Shown here: positions 58,856-64,000 of the stretch, in pieces
How the letters are laid out: each line of letters begins with the position of its first letter
Numbering within the stretch: the stretch's first letter is position 1
Notes under the pieces: generated by a model
Databases searched by the model: none
What the model was told of the DNA's origin: nothing
What the model saw: only the letters and a program-made list of their open reading frames with translations
DNA from: an archaeon
Lineage (GTDB): Archaea; Micrarchaeota; Micrarchaeia; Anstonellales; Bilamarchaeaceae
Assembly: GCA_020053355.1 (NCBI GenBank)
Contig: JAGVNI010000008.1
Coordinates: 1-64,000 of the forward strand
Direction: 5' to 3'
Length of the DNA: 64,000 nt
Translations under genes and position numbers: made by a program

Positions 58856-60292
58856 TTATGACTTGAAATCGAGGGTGTGAAGGCGCCCGCCCTTGAGCTC
58901 GTACACCGGCACCAGCGCCGGCGTTGGAACATGGCCCTGTTTCACCTGGAAGTCCGTCCGGTCCTGGAAGGTCCCTGAATTGATTAGTAGGGTCCCGCGG
59001 TACTGGGTGTAGCCGTTCTTATGAACGTGACCGGAGTGGAAGATATCAGGCGGTTCCTCGATGACCATGTAATCCACGTTCTCCGGGATGATGAGGTTGC
59101 CGCCGTAGATGGGGGAAAGGTGCCGCCGTTTCAGGTATTCGACCATGACCTTTTCCGGGTGCATATAAGACGCGCCAGGGATGTTCGCTATCATGGAGTC
59201 GATGGACGTCCCGTGGTAGACGAGATGCTTGACGCCTTCGATGGAGAGGGTGCACGGGTTCCCAATGGCCGTGATGTCGCAGGATATGAGGTCTTTGCCC
59301 AGAGCCGGCTGGGGCTCCCCGCGGCGGACCGCATCGTGGTTGCCGGGCGCGGCGATGACTTCGATATAATCGGGCAGGTCGTTCACGAAATCATCGAACA
59401 TCTTATACTGCTGGTAGATGTCTTTAACGACCAAATCCTTCTCCTGGTTCGGATAGATGCCTATCCCGTCAACGATATCGCCCGCTATCAGGAGGTACTT
59501 CACCTTGCCTGCGAGTTCGCGGGCTTCCCCGCGGCCATGGAGCCAGTCGGTGAATGATTTGAGGTGCTTGCCGAGGAAATGGCGGCTCCCGAAATGGATG
59601 TCTGAGAGATATGCGACCGCCACGTCGTTCTCGGCGCGCCGCTTCTCGCGCACGACGGGGAGTTCCGGCCATTCGATATCCTCGGCAATCATGTACGGTT
59701 CGAGTACCTTCCCGGTTATGGCGACGATGTCGTCTTTGAGCACGGACTTTGCCTTGTCCAGGATTTTCTCGTTGAACCGGGATTGGGATATGACGACCTT
59801 GAAGGTCCCGGTCATGTCCTCGACTTCGAAAAGAAGGTTGCCCTTCTTGGTCTCGCGCTTTTCAAATATGAAGACCGTGACCCGCACCTTCTCGTTGACG
59901 TGGCGCTTCACATCTGCAAGGTCGACCTGCGGGACCGAGCCGCTCCGCCGCAGCATTTTCGAAAGGCGCTCGAAGCGGTTGCGGAAATGCGCGATGAAAT
60001 TGTCCACTTCGCCTTTTGTGCGCGATTTCCCGGTGACGTCCAGGGTATGGTTGATTTTGATGTTCGGCGCGTGCTCCTTGGCGGTGGGGATGAATTCCGC
60101 CGGGCGCACTACTTCCGTGGCAGATGCGGGATTTGCCGGGTGTGCGAGCAACTGCTCGATGTCATCTTTTCCGACAAAATTCTTGTTCAGGAGGAGGATT
60201 TTCCGCAGGATTTCGTCGGACTGGTTCACGCGAAGGAGGTCTTCGGCCTCCACAGTAAGCCTGATGCCCTTCTCGGCGAGCTCTCCGAACAT
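58856..60292 (-). CDS. polB: DNA polymerase D small subunit (DP1)
   Basis: 478 residues. An N-terminal helical region and OB-fold (~135-215, VRVTVFIFEKRETKKGNLLF) precede the calcineurin-like exonuclease: VAVAYLSDIHFGSRHF, LLIAGDIVDGIGIYPN, AAPGNHDAVRRGEPQPAL, LVYHGTS and FHSGHVHKNG. It provides 3'-5' proofreading for the family-D replicase; the DP2 subunit is not in this window. All metal ligands are present. Confidence 0.95.
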   Translation of the reverse strand: MFGELAEKGIRLTVEAEDLLRVNQSDEILRKILLLNKNFVGKDDIEQLLAHPANPASATEVVRPAEFIPTAKEHAPNIKINHTLDVTGKSRTKGEVDNFIAHFRNRFERLSKMLRRSGSVPQVDLADVKRHVNEKVRVTVFIFEKRETKKGNLLFEVEDMTGTFKVVISQSRFNEKILDKAKSVLKDDIVAITGKVLEPYMIAEDIEWPELPVVREKRRAENDVAVAYLSDIHFGSRHFLGKHLKSFTDWLHGRGEARELAGKVKYLLIAGDIVDGIGIYPNQEKDLVVKDIYQQYKMFDDFVNDLPDYIEVIAAPGNHDAVRRGEPQPALGKDLISCDITAIGNPCTLSIEGVKHLVYHGTSIDSMIANIPGASYMHPEKVMVEYLKRRHLSPIYGGNLIIPENVDYMVIEEPPDIFHSGHVHKNGYTQYRGTLLINSGTFQDRTDFQVKQGHVPTPALVPVYELKGGRLHTLDFKS

Positions 60293-60322
60293 CGTATCAG
60301 TTCCGCGGCGGGGCCGCGATTT

Positions 60323-60568
60323 TCAGCGCTCATTGAGCGTTTCCAGCGCGCTCATAATAGCCCAGATTTGGGTGCGGGCGTGAGCGGGCATGTTGATGTC
60401 TTCGGTGATGGATTCGATGACGTAAATGGCTGCGCTGACCTTGACATTGCTGTCTTCACCGGAATCAAGGCGGCCCTTCGCTTCGGAAAGGGCCCTGCGG
60501 ATGTTCTTCGGTATGCTCGTGTCGTTGACGAGGTCATCAATCATGTCGCTAATCTGCCTGATATCCAT
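60323..60568 (-). CDS. UPF0147 family protein
   Basis: 81 residues from 60568 (MDIRQISDMIDDLVNDTSIP), with GGGAGTGATG just upstream; the frame to 60835 crosses a tRNA gene. The sequence NDTSIPKNIRRALSEAKGRL...SAAIYVIESITEDINMPAHA is characteristic of UPF0147, a small helical archaeal family of unknown function. Confidence 0.85.
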   Translation of the reverse strand: MDIRQISDMIDDLVNDTSIPKNIRRALSEAKGRLDSGEDSNVKVSAAIYVIESITEDINMPAHARTQIWAIMSALETLNER

Positions 60569-60750
60569 AATCATCACTCCCAGCCGGTATTTCCTGATAA
60601 AGTAGAATGATTGGATTTGAGGGAAAAAGAATTTAAAGATGATGAGGAAAAAACGGGCCGGCCATGAACGGCTTTCCGCCATTTCCGTCCCGAATCCTCT
60701 GAGCAAGGCTGGGCAGGACGAGGAAAAAGAAAAAAACGGGCCCGGGGGGA

Positions 60751-60808
60751 TTGTCAGCACCGTTTTAGCGCACCAGTTTTTGGTGCACCTTTTTTCTAAA
60801 AAGGTGCA
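60751..60808 (-). repeat. Intron element copy: T-loop intron of tRNA-Arg(TCT)
   Basis: In the tRNA sense this intron begins with hairpin GCACCTTTTTAG/AAAAAAGGTGC and continues ACCAAAAACTGGTGC. The same hairpin plus CCAAAAC order is seen in the D-loop intron of this gene and the 57-nt T-loop intron of tRNA-Ile. Confidence 0.65.
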
Positions 60809-60830
60809 TTTGAACCCCCGACCTACAGCT

Positions 60831-60884
60831 GCCACCTTTTAGGAAAAGGTGGACCAAAACGGTCTGTAACCCTTTTCCTAACAA
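60831..60884 (+). repeat. Intron element copy (inverted): anticodon intron of tRNA-Arg(TCT)
   Basis: On the plus strand, antisense to the tRNA, the sequence reads CCACCTTTTAGGAAAAGGTGG followed by ACCAAAACGG. The element is therefore inserted in opposite orientation to the D-loop and T-loop introns of the same gene. Confidence 0.65.
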
Positions 60885-60908
60885 TAGAAGGCTGCCGCTC
60901 TATCCAAG

Positions 60909-60995
60909 CTACCCCCGCCTTTCAGTTGGATTCGGCCAAAAACGCGAAGCGTTTTTCAACAATCGGTTTTGGGCCGCCTTTTCCCAAAAGGCGGA
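60909..60995 (-). repeat. Intron element copy: D-loop intron of tRNA-Arg(TCT)
   Basis: In the tRNA sense it starts TCCGCCTTTTGGGAAAAGGC and continues GGCCCAAAACCG, then a second hairpin GAAAAACGC-TTC-GCGTTTTTGG. It is the longest of the eight introns (87 nt). Confidence 0.65.
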
Positions 60996-61075
60996 CTGAG
61001 CTACGAGCCCATGTCGATAACAATAGAGAAGTAGGCGGAAATTAAAAATAAAGCGGAAAAACGGAAATAGCAGTT

Positions 61076-61177
61076 CTAATCGTCTTCTTCCCAGTCTTCG
61101 TCCTCAAAGTCGTCCTCATCAGTATTCTCGTCCTCATCAAGGGTGAGGGGCGCGACATTATCGAACGGGGGAATCAC
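61076..61177 (-). CDS. Acidic mini-protein (33 residues), downstream copy
   Basis: GTG start at 61177, overlapping the TGA of the upstream mini-gene (GTGA). It encodes MIPPFDNVAPLTLDEDEN followed by an Asp/Glu run ending DEDWEEDD. It resembles its neighbour in the MIP start and the DEDEDWEEDD-like tail. Too short for family assignment; a highly acidic tail could mimic nucleic acid or bind a basic protein. Confidence 0.45.
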   Translation of the reverse strand: MIPPFDNVAPLTLDEDENTDEDDFEDEDWEEDD

Positions 61178-61260
61178 TCTTCATCCTCTTCTTCCCATTC
61201 CTCGTCCTCGCTGTCATCTTCGTCCCAGTCTTCCTCTTCGTCCATTTTCAGCGGTATCAT
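61174..61260 (-). CDS. Acidic mini-protein (28 residues), upstream copy
   Basis: ATG at 61260 with AGGTGGA ribosome site 6 nt before it. It encodes MIPLKMDEEEDWDEDDSED followed by EEWEEEDEE. The good ribosome site, tight overlap with the next mini-gene, and shared start and end support real translation. Function unknown. Confidence 0.5.
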   Translation of the reverse strand: MIPLKMDEEEDWDEDDSEDEEWEEEDEE

Positions 61261-61361
61261 TGAATCCACCTGAGATTTGATGGTATAACGAAGAAAGGCT
61301 TTTAAAGATACGCCTAAGGGGGCAGCGAAAGGAGTAAAAATCTTCGACGTGTTCGGTTTCC

Positions 61362-61835
61362 ATGGACCTATTGAGGATGAGTTGGGATGCGACGATTGCC
61401 CATTGCGAGGAGCTTGCCGCAAAAATCCGGGACTTCAAGCCGCAGATGATAATCGGGCTGTCGCGTGGCGGCCTCGTGCCTGCGCGCATCATGTCGGACC
61501 TGCTGGATGTGAAAGAGGTCGGCATCCTGGGCGTCACGTTCTACAAGGCGATGGGGAAGCCCTCGGACTTCCCTAGAATCACGCAAGAGCTCACGATGGA
61601 CCTTGCCGGCAAGCGCATCCTCATCGTTGACGACGTTGCGGATACAGGCAGGAGCCTGATGGTCGCGAAGGATTACCTCCAGAGGAAGGGGGTGAAGGAG
61701 ATAAAAATCGCGACAATCCACTACAAGCCGAATTCCGTATTCAAGCCGGATTACTTCGTGGCATCCACGACGGCCTGGATAGTGTACCCCTGGGAGCGCC
61801 ACGAGATAGAGCGGGAGCTGGCCGCGAAGAAATGA
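61362..61835 (+). CDS. Phosphoribosyltransferase (purine type)
   Basis: 157 residues. PRPP loop RILIVDDVADTGRSLMVAKD (~86-105), early IIGLSRGGLVPARIMSDLL, and late SVFKPDYFVASTTAWIVYPW, where the aromatic residues suit a purine base (xanthine/hypoxanthine/guanine type, gpt-like). Salvages free bases with PRPP made by Prs. A second Met at 61377 is an alternative start. Confidence 0.85.
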   Translation: MDLLRMSWDATIAHCEELAAKIRDFKPQMIIGLSRGGLVPARIMSDLLDVKEVGILGVTFYKAMGKPSDFPRITQELTMDLAGKRILIVDDVADTGRSLMVAKDYLQRKGVKEIKIATIHYKPNSVFKPDYFVASTTAWIVYPWERHEIERELAAKK

Positions 61836-61861
61836 ATTTGAAAAAAGGCTATTTCAGAGGC

Positions 61862-63757
61862 TTATTTCAGCCGCACAGCCTCGAGGTCCGCAATCGCCCT
61901 CGAATCCTTCCGCATCATCATGCCAATCGAGCGGGCGAACTCCTCGGTCTTGCCCCAGTCGCCATGCATCGTTATGACGCGCTCAGGAGTCGGCCGCAGG
62001 TTCTTGATGTAAGCCATCAATTGCGCCCTGTCCGAGTGGCCAGAGAAGCCCTCGCAGGTCTCCACGCGCATGTTGATGTTCAAGGTCTTCATCTTGCCGT
62101 CGTCGCCTAGGATGGGCAGTTCCTTCATGCCCCGCTGCACCTTGCTGCCCAGGGACAGTGCGCTCTGGTAGCCGACAAAAAGCAGCGCGTTGTTCGGGTC
62201 ATCAGCCATGAGTTTCAGGTACTCGTACGAAGGGCCGCCGGTCAGCATGCCTGAGGGGGCAAGGATGATTGCCGGCTCGCCGTTCACGATATCGTCCCTC
62301 GACATCCCCTTGGCCACCTTGATTAGGGGCGACTCGAAGGGGCTCCGGTCTGACAGGATGCGCCTCTGGAGCTGCTCGCGCATGTATTCCGGGTAAGCGG
62401 TGTGTATCGCAGAGGCTTCCATTATCATGCCGTCGATGTAAATCGGGATGTTGAAATCCGGCTCGCGCCTCGACATCTCCTCCAGGACGAGGAGCATCTC
62501 CTGCGAGCGGCCGACCGCGAAGACCGGGATGAGCACCTTGCCGCGCTTTGCGGTGGTTTCCTTGATTATCTGGAAAAGCCTTTTTTCGCTGTCGAAGCGG
62601 TTGACTGATATGTCGTTCCTGCCTCCGTAGGTGCTCTCGATGAAGAGCGTCTCGAGGCGGGGGAAGTGGGTCGTGGCCGGGTCGAAGAGCCTTGTGAAGC
62701 CGAACTTCACATCTCCAGTGTAGACCAGGTTGTGGGCCCCTTCGCCGATATGCAGGTGGACGGATGCGCTGCCGAGCATGTGGCCGGCGTTATAGAGCGT
62801 CATCTTGATTTCAGGCGTTATGTCCACCACTTCCTCGTAATCGACCGTAATGACGTTACGCAGCTCCTTGTAGATGTCCTTCTTGGTGTATGGCGGGTCG
62901 ACATCGAACGCCTTCTTGCACAGGTTAAGGTAGTCCTGCTGGAGCAGCACCATGAAATCGCGCGTCGGGGGGGTGCAGTATACCGGGCCGTCGTAGCCGT
63001 ATGCGAAGAGGTATGGCAAAAAGCCCATGTGGTCCATGTGGCCGTGGCTGATGACGACAGCGTCGATGTCTTCGAGCGAGAAGCCCATCATGTTCAGGTA
63101 CGGGTACGCTTTCGAGTGGTCGCCTGTCGCCGGGTTCACGCCGACATCAATCAGGACCTTGGAGTGCGGGGTCTGCACGAGCAGGCAGGAACGGCCGACT
63201 TCGCGGAAACCGCCTAGGGCCATCACGCGTATCCAGTCCCCGGCAGGGGACGGCTGGCAGATTTTCTTGCCGATGTTCACGAGGAATTTCTTCCGCTCCC
63301 CGGCTTCGAGCGCGTTGATTTTGCGGACGCCGTCCAGCGTAGCCGAGGGCATCGTCGGGGCGCGCAGAGTCACCGGCGCCCAGTTCGTACGGAGCATGAT
63401 TTCCTTGAGTATGGAGCCGCCCTTGCCGATTACCAGGCCGGGCTTTATCGCCTCGATGCGCACTTCGCACATCTCCGGGACGAACGTTATGCCCCGGATG
63501 TCGGCTTCCTTGGGGACGAGCGCCTCGATGGCCGCCTTGGCCTCGTCGACATTCATGAGGTTCGTCGGGTCCACGCGGATGGTGACCTTCTTCTTGAGGG
63601 CGCTCGCCAGCTCCTTGATGAGCCGGTCGTTCGAGTAGAATGCCTTGATGTTCTTGATGTATATAACGGTGGAGAGCCCTTCGGGCTCGACCTTGGTCAC
63701 CTCGCAGTCTGGAGGCATTATCTCTGCTATCTTCTTGACTATGTCCTTATAGTGCAA
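61862..63757 (-). CDS. aCPSF1 / FttA ribonuclease (KH + metallo-beta-lactamase + beta-CASP)
   Basis: About 631 residues from a TTG at 63757, preceded by GGGGTG. Two N-terminal KH domains (~1-145; second with IKPGLVIGKGGSILKEI), then the metallo-beta-lactamase fold with SHGHMDHMG, and the beta-CASP domain (EGFSGHSDR and later TMHGDW). It is the archaeal 3'-end and transcription-termination nuclease related to eukaryotic CPSF73. It lies next to psmB, as in many archaea. Confidence 0.95.
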   Translation of the reverse strand: MHYKDIVKKIAEIMPPDCEVTKVEPEGLSTVIYIKNIKAFYSNDRLIKELASALKKKVTIRVDPTNLMNVDEAKAAIEALVPKEADIRGITFVPEMCEVRIEAIKPGLVIGKGGSILKEIMLRTNWAPVTLRAPTMPSATLDGVRKINALEAGERKKFLVNIGKKICQPSPAGDWIRVMALGGFREVGRSCLLVQTPHSKVLIDVGVNPATGDHSKAYPYLNMMGFSLEDIDAVVISHGHMDHMGFLPYLFAYGYDGPVYCTPPTRDFMVLLQQDYLNLCKKAFDVDPPYTKKDIYKELRNVITVDYEEVVDITPEIKMTLYNAGHMLGSASVHLHIGEGAHNLVYTGDVKFGFTRLFDPATTHFPRLETLFIESTYGGRNDISVNRFDSEKRLFQIIKETTAKRGKVLIPVFAVGRSQEMLLVLEEMSRREPDFNIPIYIDGMIMEASAIHTAYPEYMREQLQRRILSDRSPFESPLIKVAKGMSRDDIVNGEPAIILAPSGMLTGGPSYEYLKLMADDPNNALLFVGYQSALSLGSKVQRGMKELPILGDDGKMKTLNINMRVETCEGFSGHSDRAQLMAYIKNLRPTPERVITMHGDWGKTEEFARSIGMMMRKDSRAIADLEAVRLK

Positions 63758-63857
63758 TAAAACACCCCTTATCAAATAATAGAGTATTATCGATTATCGA
63801 GGATAAAATGAAACGGGATTGGGATAAACGGGATAAGAAAAAATGAATTAGAAAAAA

Positions 63858-64000
63858 TTATGCGCCAATGAGTTTGTTAACGTCTTCCTTCTCCATGCGC
63901 TTGAAGCCGAATTTGGTCACGACGCAGAGGTCCACCCTCTCGCCGCTCGCCGCATCGCGCTTCATGGCGGCGCTTACAGCCTTGGCCGCAACCGGGAGGT
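63858..64000 (-). CDS. psmB: Proteasome beta subunit, C-terminal part (truncated by window edge)
   Basis: Only the last 46 codons are inside the window. They read VAAKAVSAAMKRDAASGERV, then DLCVVTKFGFKRMEKEDV and NKLIGA, matching the end of archaeal 20S proteasome beta subunits (RDxxSGxxxDVxxIT). The catalytic Thr is outside the window. The aCPSF1 gene follows about 100 bp downstream. Confidence 0.8.
   Translation of the reverse strand, partial: LPVAAKAVSAAMKRDAASGERVDLCVVTKFGFKRMEKEDVNKLIGA

Larger units (their letters stand above)
60737..61010 (-). tRNA. tRNA-Arg(TCT) with three introns
   Basis: 274 nt on the minus strand. Exons: 61010-60996, 60908-60885, 60830-60809, 60750-60737. Introns: 87 nt in the D-loop (60995-60909), 54 nt after position 37 (60884-60831), 58 nt in the T-loop (60808-60751). 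Joining leaves exactly 75 nt: GGGCTCG/CGGGCCC, GCTC-AGCTTGGATA-GAGC, GCAGC-CTTCTAA-GCTGT (anticodon TCT), GGGGG-TTCAAAT-CCCCC, discriminator G. Mature acceptor, D-arm and T-loop equal those of tRNA-Arg(CCT). All three introns contain the CCTTTT/AAAAGG + CCAAAAC element. A TATA-like box (CTTTATTTTTAATTT) lies ~35-45 bp upstream, near 61042-61056. Confidence 0.82.

Noticed and set aside
60569-60835. Extension of the UPF0147 frame upstream to 60835
   Set aside because: It would run through the tRNA-Arg(TCT) gene and has no family similarity; a ribosome site directly precedes the ATG at 60568.

Overview
The window is archaeal. The information-processing genes (DNA polymerase D small subunit, aCPSF1/FttA, proteasome beta subunit, aTrm56, UPF0147) and the lipid genes (HMG-CoA synthase, geranylgeranyl reductase) are archaeal types. 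TATA boxes lie about 25 nt before starts, several of them leaderless, and ribosome sites resemble GGTGAT. A 394-residue tRNA-splicing endonuclease of the three-unit (epsilon2) length, known from ARMAN/Micrarchaeota, and tRNA genes broken by several introns suggest a Micrarchaeota-like DPANN lineage. It still keeps arginine, asparagine, folate and mevalonate-type genes. This placement is inference.

Layout. 1-102: right end of an insertion sequence. 0.2-15 kb: an envelope island with two giant exported proteins (1636 and about 2840 residues). They share N-terminal helical repeats, and their C-terminal tails look like beta-barrel hairpins ending in an aromatic residue. Two small SecB-like proteins sit beside them. 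15-18.8 kb: aTrm56, an ABC-2 exporter, and phosphoglucosamine/phosphomannomutase. 18.8-28.9 kb: a 13-gene minus-strand operon with a MoxR ATPase, a HEIGH-metallopeptidase/VWA protein, and eleven small proteins that all begin with the same roughly 20-residue 'LFDxxRR' segment. Behind that segment are ankyrin repeats, an unrecognised domain, or almost nothing. This operon is the best candidate for an undescribed system. 29-32 kb: PRPP synthetase, DJ-1/PfpI, ferredoxin and geranylgeranyl reductase. 32-34.7 kb: three secreted or hypothetical proteins. 34.7-48.4 kb: a ThyX-like protein, an epimerase, HMG-CoA synthase, asparagine synthetases, FolD, a PHP-like enzyme, lipoproteins and two intron-rich tRNAs. 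48.4-52.5 kb: an ACT regulator and an arginine cluster (NAGS-like, argG, argH). 52.5-64 kb: parvulin, splicing endonuclease, a Hanks kinase, a cupredoxin-like lipoprotein, [2Fe-2S] ferredoxin, RNase HII, a PRC-barrel protein, DP1, UPF0147, a third intron-rich tRNA, tandem acidic mini-proteins, a phosphoribosyltransferase, aCPSF1 and a truncated psmB.

Three tRNA genes, Arg(CCT), Ile(TAT, probable) and Arg(TCT), span 156, 210 and 274 nt. Removing two, three and three introns leaves an exact 75-nt cloverleaf in each. Five of the eight introns contain one related element (a CCTTTT..AAAAGG hairpin followed by CCAAAAC), in both orientations and at different tRNA positions. That looks like intron spread, and the splicing endonuclease encoded 7-14 kb from these tRNAs is of the kind able to remove such introns.

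All calls were made by reading the sequence. No database search was run.
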